64,000 bases of DNA, taken from positions 4,712,001 through 4,776,000 of the forward strand of contig NZ_PHHD01000001.1 in assembly GCF_002813445.1 (NCBI RefSeq), given 5' to 3'. The DNA comes from Pseudomonas tolaasii NCPPB 2192 (GTDB lineage: Bacteria > Pseudomonadota > Gammaproteobacteria > Pseudomonadales > Pseudomonadaceae). Each line of letters starts with the position of its first letter. The first letter of the stretch is position 1. The notes below the pieces were generated by a model. It made no database searches. It was not told the origin of the DNA and worked only from the letters and a program-made list of their open reading frames with translations. Shown piece after piece: positions 43,460 to 52,389 of the stretch. The translations under genes were made by a program, and so were the position numbers.

Positions 43460-44443
43460 ATGAGTATCGAGACAATCCGGATTGCCGGCATCCAGAAAGC
43501 CGTTTCGCGGGTTGCCCTCGGTACATGGTCCATGGGCGGGCATTTGTGGGGTGGCGCGGATAACGAGCAGTCGATCCGCACCATTCGCCACGCGCTGAAC
43601 TGTGGCATTAACCTGATCGACACCGCGCCGGTGTATGGCTTGGGCCTTTCCGAAGAGCTGATCGGCAAAGCCTTGCGCGGCGTGCGCCACAGCGCCGTGA
43701 TTGCGACCAAGGCGGGGCTGCAATGGGATGACGGCACCACACGGCGCAATGCCACGGCCCAGCGCATTCGCAAGGAGGTCGAGGATTCGCTGGTGCGCCT
43801 GGACACCGACTACATCGACCTCTACCAGGTGCACTGGCCCGACCCGCTGGTGGCCCAGGAAGAAACCGCCGACACATTGGAGCGCCTGCGCCGTGAGGGC
43901 AAGATCCTCGCCGTGGGCGTGAGCAATTACTCCACCACGCAAATGGACGAGTTCAGCGCCCACACCGCATTGGCCACGGTGCAACCGCCGTACAACCTGT
44001 TCGAGCGCGCCATCGACAGCGACATCCTGCCGTACGCCCGCCAGCATTCCCTGGTGGTGCTGGCTTACGGCCCGCTGTGCCGTGGGCTGCTGGCCGGCAG
44101 TATGCATTCGGCCACCAGCTTTGCCGGTGACGACGTGCGCAGGCTCGACCCCAAGTTCCGGGCACCACGGTTTGAGCAATACCTGGCGGCCGTCGCCTCG
44201 CTGGATATGTACGCCCGCGAGTGTCACGGCAAATCGGTGCTGGCCCTGGCCCTGCGCTGGGTGCTCGACCAGGGGCCGACCATTGCACTGTGGGGCGCGC
44301 GTCGGCCGGAACAACTCAAAGGTTATGAAGAGGCCTTTGGCTGGCACCTGACGGCTGATGACCTGTCACATATCGACCGTATTTTGGCCAGCACCATAAA
44401 AGATCCGATCGGGCCGGAATTTATGGCCCCCGCAAAACGTTAA
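43460..44443 (+). CDS. Aldo/keto reductase
   Basis: 327 residues with the full catalytic tetrad D54, Y59 (NLIDTAPVYG), K84 (IATKAGLQ) and H125 (LYQVHWPD), and the NADPH-phosphate-binding end VLALALRWVLDQGPTIALWGARRPEQL. The YghZ/AKR12-14-like type reduces aldehydes or sugar-derived carbonyls. The natural substrate cannot be read from sequence. AGAGGG precedes the start. Divergent LysR gene implies inducible expression. Confidence 0.93.
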   Translation: MSIETIRIAGIQKAVSRVALGTWSMGGHLWGGADNEQSIRTIRHALNCGINLIDTAPVYGLGLSEELIGKALRGVRHSAVIATKAGLQWDDGTTRRNATAQRIRKEVEDSLVRLDTDYIDLYQVHWPDPLVAQEETADTLERLRREGKILAVGVSNYSTTQMDEFSAHTALATVQPPYNLFERAIDSDILPYARQHSLVVLAYGPLCRGLLAGSMHSATSFAGDDVRRLDPKFRAPRFEQYLAAVASLDMYARECHGKSVLALALRWVLDQGPTIALWGARRPEQLKGYEEAFGWHLTADDLSHIDRILASTIKDPIGPEFMAPAKR

Positions 44444-44505
44444 CCCTAACGACAGGGATGTCAGCCATAAAAATAACTGACATTCCCGTATGTTGAGGTT
44501 TTTGC

Positions 44506-45258
44506 ATGAAACGCGGTGCCGTATTCACAATTGCTGGTGTTTTGCTCTGTGGCGTGTTGTTTGCCGGGGCCTGGAAGTGGCGAGGTAACCCGGACGCCCT
44601 GTGGCATATCGTCAGCCGGCAATGCGTGCCGTCCCAGCAGGAACGGCAAAACCCCGGCCCCTGCCTTTCCGTGGATATGGACCGCGGCTTTACCCTGTTC
44701 AAGGACCAGCACGGCCCCCTGCACGACCTGCTGATTCCCGTGGACCAGGTCAGCGGCATCGAAGACCCGGCGCTGGGCCGGCACCTGCTGCCGCATTATT
44801 TCGCCCAGGCGTGGCGGCATCGCGGCATTCTGTCCGAAGGTTTGAAGAAGCCCATCCCGGATCAGTTCATTTCGGTGGCGATCAACTCCCGTTATGGCCG
44901 CTCCGAGAACCAACTGCACGTGCACATCGCCTGCCTGCGCCCGGACGTGTTCAAAACCCTCAGCCAAGCCAATACCCTTGATGAGCAGTGGCGCGAGTTG
45001 CCGATGCGCTTCAACGGGCATGTCTATGAAGCCCGCACGCTCTCGGCAGCGGACGCCGATACACTTGACCCTCTGGAGCTGCTGCGTGAATACGTCGACG
45101 CTCAAGCCGACGTCATGAGTTATTACAGTCTGTTGATGACACCCCGCGCCGACGGCAGCCTGGTATTGCTGACCACCCACCTGTCGCTGACCGGCATGAA
45201 CCTCGGCTCTGCCGGAGAATTGCAAGACTATCGCTGCGACCTGATGAATCAGTTGTAA
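44506..45258 (+). CDS. cdh: CDP-diacylglycerol pyrophosphatase
   Basis: 250 residues, close to E. coli Cdh (251). It hydrolyses CDP-diacylglycerol to phosphatidate and CMP. N-terminal membrane anchor (about 5-22), then DALWHIVSRQCVP and the HIT-like LHVHIACL with H138 and H140. One of few bacterial HIT-superfamily members facing the periplasm. GAGG 8 bases before the ATG. A stand-alone gene or paired with the next. Confidence 0.9.
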   Translation: MKRGAVFTIAGVLLCGVLFAGAWKWRGNPDALWHIVSRQCVPSQQERQNPGPCLSVDMDRGFTLFKDQHGPLHDLLIPVDQVSGIEDPALGRHLLPHYFAQAWRHRGILSEGLKKPIPDQFISVAINSRYGRSENQLHVHIACLRPDVFKTLSQANTLDEQWRELPMRFNGHVYEARTLSAADADTLDPLELLREYVDAQADVMSYYSLLMTPRADGSLVLLTTHLSLTGMNLGSAGELQDYRCDLMNQL

Positions 45259-45288
45259 GCCTCCCTCAACCTGATCCGGACTCTCTCC

Positions 45289-46278
45289 ATGCGCTTGACT
45301 GTGTTGGCCTCCCTGTTCCTGTTCGCCGGTGTTGCCCAGGCGGCTGCCCGCGAAGTCGTCCCGATCCACAGCGCCACCATGGCCAATGGTGACCTGCGCT
45401 ACAGCGTCACCTTGAAGATTGGCAGCACTTCTGTGGAAACCCAGTTCGACACCGGCTCCGTAGGCTTGCGCGTCTTGCCCGGCGTGCTGAAACCCGGCGA
45501 CGCGGTTGCGCAAAACACCCCCGCAGCCGTGCAATACGGCAGCGGGGTGCGCCTCAATGGCAAGCTGGCCCTGGCGACCGTAAGCCTGGGCAATGCGACG
45601 GCGCAGGTGCCCCTGCAGCTGGTGGACAGCATCAGTTGCAGTGACGCCCGGCCCAAATGCCCGGCATCAAGAGTCGGCCCGAAGGACTTCCTGATGGGCG
45701 GCCAGCCTGAGCGCGGGGAGGGTTTCAAGGCCATCGTCGGTGTCGGCATGTTGCGCAACGATGCGCCCAACCCGCTGGTCGCCATGGGCGGGCGTTGGCT
45801 GGTGATACTGCCACGGCCAGGGCAGAGCACCGGGCAGTTGGTCATCAACCCCGCGGCGGCCGAGACGCAGGGCTTTCGCAACATCAGCCTGCAACGCTTT
45901 GCGACCAAACCCGGGGATACCGGCGCGTACTGGAAAGACCACGGCGTGCAAGGTTGCCTGCAACGTCTGGATACTCACCAGCAGGTCTGCGGCAACAGCA
46001 TCCTGGACACCGGCGCGGCGGGTTTTCATATCTACGCCGACGCCTTGCAGCCCAACTGGCCGGTAGGCACCCCGGCGCATTACAGCCTGGCGATGGCCGA
46101 CGGCAGCCAGTTGGGGCAGCACTTCAAGGTCGACAATGGTGGCGGGCGTTACGTGCGCTACATCACGGCCCAGGGCGAGCATAACTTTCACGGCATCAAT
46201 GCGGGGTTGCTGACGTATTTTGATAATGCCGTGCTGTATGACCAGGCGGCGGGCACGATCGGCTTGAAGTCCCGCTGA
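45289..46278 (+). CDS. Secreted pepsin-like aspartic protease (bacterial A1-like)
   Basis: 329 residues with a Sec signal (1-20). Two catalytic motifs D54-T-G-S and D240-T-G sit about 186 residues apart, as in two-lobed pepsins, and a flap-like VQYGSGVRLNG (Y83) lies 29 residues after the first Asp, matching Tyr75 of pepsin. Cysteine pairs C117/C124 and C223/C234 could form disulphides. GFKAIVGVGM resembles the DGILGLG strand. Pepsin-type enzymes are rare in bacteria (Shewanella shewasin is one example). The substrate, and whether it is active, are unknown. Distinct from single-DTG retropepsin-like proteins. Confidence 0.75.
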   Translation: MRLTVLASLFLFAGVAQAAAREVVPIHSATMANGDLRYSVTLKIGSTSVETQFDTGSVGLRVLPGVLKPGDAVAQNTPAAVQYGSGVRLNGKLALATVSLGNATAQVPLQLVDSISCSDARPKCPASRVGPKDFLMGGQPERGEGFKAIVGVGMLRNDAPNPLVAMGGRWLVILPRPGQSTGQLVINPAAAETQGFRNISLQRFATKPGDTGAYWKDHGVQGCLQRLDTHQQVCGNSILDTGAAGFHIYADALQPNWPVGTPAHYSLAMADGSQLGQHFKVDNGGGRYVRYITAQGEHNFHGINAGLLTYFDNAVLYDQAAGTIGLKSR

Positions 46279-46300
46279 TTCCAATGTGAAACCGAGATCA

Positions 46301-46411
46301 ACTGTGGGAGCTGGCTTGCCTGCGATAGGATCACCGCCGTGTGACTGATACCCCGCGGTGCCTGCATCGCAGGCAAGCCAGCTCCCACACAACAGGGCTG
46401 GCTCCCACACA
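46301..46411. repeat. REPIN plus extra half REP
   Basis: Arms 46301-46328 and 46364-46389 of the GTGGGAGCTGGCTTGCC family, then a truncated repeat (GGCTGGCTCCCACAC) at 46394-46411. It separates the pepsin-like gene from the next operon's promoter. Confidence 0.88.
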
Positions 46412-46481
46412 CCATTTGCGGTAGCCGAATGTCATTCACGACCTGTTTGGGCCATAAACGACACCCTCATAAAGTTAGCCA

Positions 46482-46497
46482 TTGAACGACTGTTCAG
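46482..46497. promoter_or_regulatory. TetR/BetI-type operator before the fused aminotransferase-ABC operon
   Basis: TTGAACGACTGTTCAG matches the palindrome TTGAACATGTGTTCAA at 52390-52405 at 12 of 16 positions, including both TTGAAC and TGTTCA arms at the same spacing. It is 80 bases upstream of the operon's first ATG. Confidence 0.6.
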
Positions 46498-46576
46498 TTT
46501 GAACTATGTTGACCGCATCCACCCGTTTGTCCGCAAGCGGGTTCGCGCTTTTTCTTCTTGAACGAGAGGCTCTGGC

Positions 46577-48571
46577 ATGCGGTTTTCCCCCTTCGTCGAA
46601 CGAATTGCAGGGCAGGGCGTCGCCGCCTGGGACATCCACCACGCCGCGTTCCAGGCCGCCAGCCAGGGCGAAGACATTATCATCCTCAGCGTCGGCGATC
46701 CCGATTTCGCCACACCATCGTTCATCACCGACGCCGCCGTCAGCGCCTTGCGCGACGGTGACACCCACTACACCGAAATACCCGGTCGCCCATCCCTGCG
46801 GGATGCCGTCGCGGCACGCTACAGCAAAACCCTGGGCCGCCCGCTCGTACCTGAAAACGTGATCATCGTGCCCGGTGCGCAAAACGCGTTGTTCATCAGT
46901 TCGCTGTGCCTGCTGCAAGCCGGCGATGAAGTGCTGGTGCTCGACCCGATGTACGTCACCTACGAAGCCACGCTCAAAGCCAGCGGCGCAACACTGGTGC
47001 GCGTACCGTGCTCGCCGGAATCGGGCTTTCGCCTGGATGCGCACCTGCTCGCCGCTGCAATCACGCCGCGCACTCGAGCGATCTTTTTTTCCAACCCGAA
47101 CAACCCCACCGGCGTGGTGCTCAACCCGCAGGAACTGCAAGCCATTGCCGACCTGGCCATCGCCCATAACCTGTGGGTGGTGGTGGATGAGGTGTACGAA
47201 AGCCTGGTGTTCGACGGTGAATATCACAGCCTGGCCGCGCTGCCGGGCATGGCCGAACGTTGCATTGTGATCGGCAGCCTTTCAAAGTCCCACGCCATGA
47301 CGGGCTGGCGGATCGGCTGGATCGTCGCCGCGCCGCCAATGATCGTGCACGCCGAAACGCTGGTGTTGAGCATGCTCTACGGCTTGCCCGGCTTTGTGAT
47401 GGAAGCCGCCACGGCAGCGGTGCTGGCCCATGACGAGGTGACCGTGGGCATGCGCGAGATCTACCGCCGCCGCCGTGACCTGGTGGTGGCAGGCCTCGGC
47501 GCCTGCGCCGGCATCAAGGTGCAGGCACCGCAGGCTGGCATGTTCGTGCTGGTGGACGTGCGTGGCACCGGGCTGGGCTCGCTGGACTTCGCCTGGCGAT
47601 TGTTCCGCGAAGCCGGAGTTTCGGTGCTGGACGCCGCCGCATTCGGCGAACCGGCCCAGGGGTTTGTGCGGCTGTCCTTCACCCTTGGCGAAGAGCGCCT
47701 GGCCGAAGCCTGCCGGCGCATCGCGGCCTTCGTCGCCAAGCTGGCCGGTGAGCCCCGCGTCGCCGCAGCGGCCACCGTTGAAACGCTGCAACCGGTCGAA
47801 GCCCGGAAGATGATCGAGGTCATCAACCTGCACAAGCGCTTCGGCAATATTGAAGTACTCAAGGGCATTTCCCTGACCGCCCACGAGGGCGACGTCATTT
47901 CCCTGATCGGCGCCAGCGGCTCGGGCAAAAGCACCTTGCTGCGCTGCATCAACATGCTCGAAGTGCCCGACCAGGGCAGCATTCATGTGGACGGCGAAAG
48001 CATCAAGCTCAACTACGGCCGCCCCGGCGCACCGCTGGTGGCCGATGCCAGGCAACTGGTGCGCATCCGCTCGACCCTGGGCATGGTGTTCCAGAACTTC
48101 AACCTGTGGCCGCACCGCACGGTGCTGGAAAACCTCATCGAAGCCCCCACCCAGGTTTTGCGTGAAAGCCGAGCCGAAGCCATCGAACGTGCCGAAGCCT
48201 TGCTCGACCGCGTGGGCCTTGCGGCCAAGCGCAACGAATACCCGGCGTTCCTGTCCGGTGGCCAGCAACAGCGCGTGGCAATTGCCCGTGCGCTGGCCAT
48301 GCGTCCCAAAGTCATGCTGTTCGACGAACCCACCTCGGCACTCGACCCTGAGCTGGTGGGCGAAGTACTGCGGGTGATCCGCTCGCTGGCCGAGGAAGGC
48401 CGCACCATGATTCTGGTGACCCATGAAATGGCTTTCGCGCGGGACGTGTCGTCCAAAGTGGCGTTTTTGCACCAAGGCATGATCGAGGAAAGCGGCTCGC
48501 CGGACTCGGTGTTTATCGACCCACGCAGTGAACGTTGCCGACAGTTCGTCAACGCGCATCAAACTCGCTAA
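46577..48571 (+). CDS. Fusion of PLP-dependent aminotransferase and amino-acid ABC transporter ATPase
   Basis: 664 residues in one uninterrupted frame. Residues 1-395: class I aminotransferase with NPNNPTG (173-179), D204 and Y207, PLP lysine K237 (SLSKSHAMTGWR) and R365 (FVRLSF). Residues 412-664: polar amino acid (HisP/GlnQ/OccP) ATPase with Walker A GASGSGKST (445-453), signature LSGGQQQR, Walker B MLFDEPTSALD and VTHEM. The linker (392-411) is Ala/Glu-rich. M412 (47810) could serve as an internal start giving a normal ATPase, though no strong ribosome-binding site is visible. GAGAGG precedes the main ATG. The fusion couples uptake of an amine-bearing solute with its transamination. Confidence 0.93.
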   Translation: MRFSPFVERIAGQGVAAWDIHHAAFQAASQGEDIIILSVGDPDFATPSFITDAAVSALRDGDTHYTEIPGRPSLRDAVAARYSKTLGRPLVPENVIIVPGAQNALFISSLCLLQAGDEVLVLDPMYVTYEATLKASGATLVRVPCSPESGFRLDAHLLAAAITPRTRAIFFSNPNNPTGVVLNPQELQAIADLAIAHNLWVVVDEVYESLVFDGEYHSLAALPGMAERCIVIGSLSKSHAMTGWRIGWIVAAPPMIVHAETLVLSMLYGLPGFVMEAATAAVLAHDEVTVGMREIYRRRRDLVVAGLGACAGIKVQAPQAGMFVLVDVRGTGLGSLDFAWRLFREAGVSVLDAAAFGEPAQGFVRLSFTLGEERLAEACRRIAAFVAKLAGEPRVAAAATVETLQPVEARKMIEVINLHKRFGNIEVLKGISLTAHEGDVISLIGASGSGKSTLLRCINMLEVPDQGSIHVDGESIKLNYGRPGAPLVADARQLVRIRSTLGMVFQNFNLWPHRTVLENLIEAPTQVLRESRAEAIERAEALLDRVGLAAKRNEYPAFLSGGQQQRVAIARALAMRPKVMLFDEPTSALDPELVGEVLRVIRSLAEEGRTMILVTHEMAFARDVSSKVAFLHQGMIEESGSPDSVFIDPRSERCRQFVNAHQTR

Positions 48572-48595
48572 CTCCATAAAAAGACGGGGCAAATC

Positions 48596-49450
48596 ATGAA
48601 ATCCAGAAGCATGGCAACGTGGTTGAGCAGTGCAGTGTTGATGTTGGCCGCAGGTATTGCGCAGGCCGCAGAAAAGCCCATCGTGTTTGCGGTGGCGGCC
48701 GAACCTTACCCGCCGTTTACGGTAAAAGGTGGCAACGGCCAGTGGTCCGGCTTTGAAGTGGACCTCATCCATAAACTCTGTGAAGGCATGAAAGCCGAGT
48801 GCCAGATCAAGGAGGTGGCGTGGGACGGCATTATCCCGTCGTTGCTGGCCAAGAAAATCGACGTGATTTTCTCCTCTATGTCGGTCACCGACGAGCGTGA
48901 AAAACAGATCGCCTTCAGCCGCGCCTACTACGATTCGCTGCTCGGCGTGGCCGGGCCCAAGGGCGCAACGGTGGAGATTTCCCCTGAAGGCCTCAAAGGC
49001 AAGTTGATCGGCGTGCAAATCTCCACCGTCAGCGCCAATTACCTGAAGAAATACTACGAAAACATCGCCGACCTTAAGTACTACGACACCCAGGAATCGG
49101 CCAACGCCGACCTGATCGCCGGTCGCATCGACTACATGATGGCCGACGACACCGCCATCGCCATGATGGTCAAAACCCCCGAAGCCAGCGGCTTGGCGCA
49201 CATCGCCAGCGTGCCCTACGACCCGATCATCGGCCGTGGCGTCGGCGCCGGCTTGCGCAAGGAAGACACCGCGCTCAAGGCCCGGCTGGACAAGGCCATC
49301 GGCGAACTGCTGGTGAGCAAGGACTACGACGACCTGTCCCAGCATTACTTCGGCCTGTCGGTCAGCCCTTGCAAACGCGGCGATACCCCGGCGTTTGTCA
49401 GCAAGACCTGTGACAGCCCTTATCAGCAAATCGCCCAGAAGAGCGAATAA
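48596..49450 (+). CDS. Periplasmic amino-acid-type binding protein
   Basis: 284 residues, Sec signal ending near AQAA (1-24). Mature start EKPIVFAVAAEPYPPFTVKGGNGQWSGFEVDLIHKLCEGMKAEC is typical of the lysine/arginine/ornithine and opine (NocT/OccT) binding protein group, as is DGIIPSLLAKKIDVIFSSMSVTDERE. Ligand likely an amino acid or derivative with a free carboxylate. It lies 24 bases after the fused ATPase and its stop touches the next ATG. Confidence 0.94.
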   Translation: MKSRSMATWLSSAVLMLAAGIAQAAEKPIVFAVAAEPYPPFTVKGGNGQWSGFEVDLIHKLCEGMKAECQIKEVAWDGIIPSLLAKKIDVIFSSMSVTDEREKQIAFSRAYYDSLLGVAGPKGATVEISPEGLKGKLIGVQISTVSANYLKKYYENIADLKYYDTQESANADLIAGRIDYMMADDTAIAMMVKTPEASGLAHIASVPYDPIIGRGVGAGLRKEDTALKARLDKAIGELLVSKDYDDLSQHYFGLSVSPCKRGDTPAFVSKTCDSPYQQIAQKSE

Positions 49451-50154
49451 TGCTGGACCTCTTGAGCTTCGGCGAACAAGGGTGGGGCAACGCGCTGCTC
49501 AAAGGGTTATGGATGACCCTGCAGATCTCCGCCGGTTCTTTCGCGGTGGGCTTGCTGATCGGCCTGGTGGTGGCGTGCGCCAAGCTCAGTGCGCCACGCC
49601 CGATTGCGCTGTTGATGCGCGGCTACACCACGGTATTTCGCGCGGTGCCGGAACTGCTGCTGATTCTGCTGCTGTATTACGCAGGCTCCATGGGCCTCAA
49701 TGCGCTGATGCTGTGGCTGGGGTTCGAGCAGGTCAATATCAGCGGGCCGCTGGTGGCGATTCTGGTGTTGGGGCTGGTGCAGGGCGCCTATGCGTCGGAA
49801 ATCTTCCGCGCGGCGATCCTGGCCATTCCCCACGGTCAGATTGAAGCGGCACGGGCGTTTGGCCTGAGCGGGTTTGGCCTTTTCCGTCGCGTGACGTTGC
49901 CGATCATGGCGCCCTACGCGCTGGCGGGCATGGCCAACCTGTGGATCAACCTGATCAAGGACAGCGCGCTGATCAGCGTGGTCGGCACCAACGAACTGCT
50001 GTACACCGCCAAGCAGGCGGCGGGTTCGACCCGGCAATACCTGCTGTTCTACCTCACGGCCGCCGCCTTGTATTACCTGGTGACGCTGGCTTCCAACTAC
50101 CTGTCCGGGCGCCTGGAGCGACGTATTCGTCGCTGGATGCCGGTTGTCGAGTGA
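49450..50154 (+). CDS. Amino-acid ABC permease (HisQ/OccQ type)
   Basis: 234 residues with about five membrane helices and the EAA loop EAARAFGLSGFGLFRRVTLPIM. Partners the following permease as a heterodimer. The ATG shares its first base with the previous stop codon (TAATG). Confidence 0.94.
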   Translation: MLDLLSFGEQGWGNALLKGLWMTLQISAGSFAVGLLIGLVVACAKLSAPRPIALLMRGYTTVFRAVPELLLILLLYYAGSMGLNALMLWLGFEQVNISGPLVAILVLGLVQGAYASEIFRAAILAIPHGQIEAARAFGLSGFGLFRRVTLPIMAPYALAGMANLWINLIKDSALISVVGTNELLYTAKQAAGSTRQYLLFYLTAAALYYLVTLASNYLSGRLERRIRRWMPVVE

Positions 50155-50161
50155 GGGCCCC

Positions 50162-50860
50162 ATGCCTGATTGGATAAGTGACTACGCCGGGCTGATCGCC
50201 AAGGGGTTGCAGACCACCTTGTCGCTGCTGGTGATTTCGGCGGTGCTGGGCTTTGCCCTGGCGGTGCTGGTGGCGTTGGCGCGCCTGTCGCGGCGCAAAT
50301 GGCTGGCCCGCGGCGCCCTGGCATATACCAGCGTATTGCGCGGCACGCCGCTGTTGATCCAGATCTACATTTTCTACTACGGCCTGGGCAGCCTGTTTGC
50401 CCAGTTCCCGATGATTCGCGGCAGTTTCCTCTGGCCCTATCTGCGCGACGGGTACTGGTACATCGTGTTTGCGCTGGTGCTGTCGGTGGGCGCGTATGTG
50501 GGGGAGGTGATTCGTGGCGGCTTGCTCGCCGTGCCCAAAGGCGAAATGGAAGCCGCTTCGGCCTTCGGCATGACCCAGCGCCAGGCGCTGCTGCGGGTGC
50601 GTTTGCCACGGGCCATGCGCCTGTTGCTGCCCACGCTTGCCGGTGAAACCGTGATGCTGCTCAAGTCCACCGCGCTGGCCTCGACCATTGCCGTGGTCGA
50701 CCTGCTCGGCGCCGCCAACGTGGTGCGCGCGCAAACCTTGCAGATTTACCAGCCGTTGCTGTTGGTAGCCGGCGTGTACCTGTGCCTGACTTTCCTGATC
50801 GAAGGCGTCTACGCCATCGCCGAACGACGCGGCACGCCGCTGCGCAGGTCCGCCGGATGA
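50162..50860 (+). CDS. Amino-acid ABC permease (HisM/OccM type)
   Basis: 232 residues; N-terminal GLQTTLSLLVISAVLGFALAVLVALARLS and RGTPLLIQIYIFYYGLG are family hallmarks, with EAA loop EAASAFGMTQRQALLRVRLPRAMR. Forms the transporter with the fused ATPase, binding protein and preceding permease. Its stop overlaps the next ATG (ATGA). An in-frame TTG upstream is disregarded. Confidence 0.94.
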   Translation: MPDWISDYAGLIAKGLQTTLSLLVISAVLGFALAVLVALARLSRRKWLARGALAYTSVLRGTPLLIQIYIFYYGLGSLFAQFPMIRGSFLWPYLRDGYWYIVFALVLSVGAYVGEVIRGGLLAVPKGEMEAASAFGMTQRQALLRVRLPRAMRLLLPTLAGETVMLLKSTALASTIAVVDLLGAANVVRAQTLQIYQPLLLVAGVYLCLTFLIEGVYAIAERRGTPLRRSAG

Positions 50861-51855
50861 AGCAGGACCGCGCGCTGCAAGGCATTGGCTTGTGCTCACT
50901 GGCCTATCTGTTCCTGGCGCTGCAGGACGCCGTGATCAAATGGCTGGTGGCCGATTATTCGGTGTTTACCATTCTGTTCTGGCGCAGCCTGGTGGTGGTC
51001 GGCGCCTGTATGGTCGCCGGGCGCATGGGCTTGTTGCGCCGCGCCTGGACGTCGCTCAGCCGCAAGCTGCTGATCGTTCGCGGGCTGCTGTCGTTGCTCG
51101 CGTGGCTGCTGTATTACACCGCCGCCAAGGACCTGACCCTGGCGGAAATGACCACCCTGTATTTCTCCGCGCCGATCATGGTGACCCTGCTCGCGGCGCT
51201 GATCCTCAAGGAGCGCGCCAGCCGTGGCCAGTGGGTGTCGCTGATCATCGGCTTTGTCGGCGTGGTGATCGCCTGCCGCCCAAGCCACATGCTTGACCCG
51301 TTGCCTATCGCCCTGACCCTGGCCGCCGCGCTGTGCTGGGCGTTCACCTATATCCAGCTGCGCCAGGTTGACCCGGCCACCTCGGTGCTGGAGCAGATGT
51401 TGATCACCAACGTAGTGTTCGTGATCTGCATGGCGCTGACCTTGCCCTGGACCCACACCCCGGCGCCGACACCGGCATGGCTGGGCATGCTCGCGGCGGG
51501 GCTGGTAGGGGGTATCGGCCAGTTTCTGCTGTTCGCCAGTTTCCGCCGCGCCACGGCGACCTTGCTGGCGCCGTTCGAATACACCGGGTTGATCTGGGCG
51601 TTCATCCTGTCGAGTGTGGTCTGGGGCACGCTGATGGACGGTTCATTGATCATCGGCGCGGTGCTGATCGCGGTCAGCGGCACGCTGGCGATGCTCAGCG
51701 CCCGCCATCCCGAATCACAGGACGTGGTCGGCGCCGAATGCTCCGTGACGCAACCCCTGTACCCAGCAGCGGCAGATGTGCAGCCCGTTGGCGGGGCTGA
51801 AGGTGCCGGGGTTGAGGCACCCCTCGAGCCAGAGCCCGTCGAGCATCGCCGATAA
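50857..51855 (+). CDS. EamA/DMT-family transporter
   Basis: About 332 residues; ten membrane helices in two EamA repeats fill residues 1-288 (for example ALQDAVIKWLVADYSVFTILFWRS and LLASF). The C-terminal 45 residues beyond LSARHPESQ are hydrophilic, low in similarity and lie antisense to the TetR gene, so they look like run-on translation after loss of an original stop. Typical function: export or uptake of amino acids or metabolites. It is the last gene of the fused-ABC operon; a role in exporting the transamination product is a guess. Confidence 0.88.
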   Translation: MKQDRALQGIGLCSLAYLFLALQDAVIKWLVADYSVFTILFWRSLVVVGACMVAGRMGLLRRAWTSLSRKLLIVRGLLSLLAWLLYYTAAKDLTLAEMTTLYFSAPIMVTLLAALILKERASRGQWVSLIIGFVGVVIACRPSHMLDPLPIALTLAAALCWAFTYIQLRQVDPATSVLEQMLITNVVFVICMALTLPWTHTPAPTPAWLGMLAAGLVGGIGQFLLFASFRRATATLLAPFEYTGLIWAFILSSVVWGTLMDGSLIIGAVLIAVSGTLAMLSARHPESQDVVGAECSVTQPLYPAAADVQPVGGAEGAGVEAPLEPEPVEHRR

Positions 51856-52350
51856 ACCGATGGCCGCGAGGTGGCTGTCATGAATCACCAGGTTTTCGCT
51901 GCGGGCCAGGTCGTCGAGCAGTTGCCGAATCAGCCCCAGATAAGCGTGGTAACTGTTTTCATGGGACTGGTTCACGTGGGGCGAATGGCGGATCAGGCTC
52001 CAGAACACCACCCACACGCCGAGCAGGTCGGGGTCCATGACCCGTGGCGAAAACGAGGCGCTGAGAAAGGCATCCAGGCGCTCGGCGGCACCGTCCACCT
52101 GTTCGACGTGCTCCCACAGCGCCGTGGTGAGCTCGTTGGCCAGTTTGTGATAGGTCTCCGCGATCAAGGCGTCGATGGTGCCGAAGTGGTGGTTGAGCAA
52201 GCCCACCGACACGCCGGCTTCAGCAGCGATGCGCCGCACGGAAATCCCCGCATGCCCGTCGCGCGCCAGGCAGGTGAGGGTGGCGGCAATCAGCAGGTCG
52301 CGGCGCTCATCGGGGTCGGCGCGGCGCAATTTGGGAGGGTCGATGCTCAC
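51715..52350 (-). CDS. BetI-like TetR-family regulator
   Basis: About 211 residues from a GTG with AAAGG upstream (an ATG at 52383 is the alternative). N-terminal helix-turn-helix (RRDLLIAATLTCLARDGHAGISVRRIAAEAGVSVGLLNHHFGTIDALIAETY) and a BetI-type C-terminal ligand domain (LLGVWVVFWSLIRHSPHVNQ, LSAMLDGLWLEGCL). Its 3' 141 bases overlap the transporter gene in antisense. The palindrome at 52390-52405, and the near copy at 46482-46497, are its likely operators, linking it to both the transport operon and the deacylase. Confidence 0.92.
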   Translation of the reverse strand: MSIDPPKLRRADPDERRDLLIAATLTCLARDGHAGISVRRIAAEAGVSVGLLNHHFGTIDALIAETYHKLANELTTALWEHVEQVDGAAERLDAFLSASFSPRVMDPDLLGVWVVFWSLIRHSPHVNQSHENSYHAYLGLIRQLLDDLARSENLVIHDSHLAAIGLSAMLDGLWLEGCLNPGTFSPANGLHICRCWVQGLRHGAFGADHVL

Positions 52351-52389
52351 GGGAATGCCTTTGCTGGAAAACCGGAGCACCAAGGTTAG

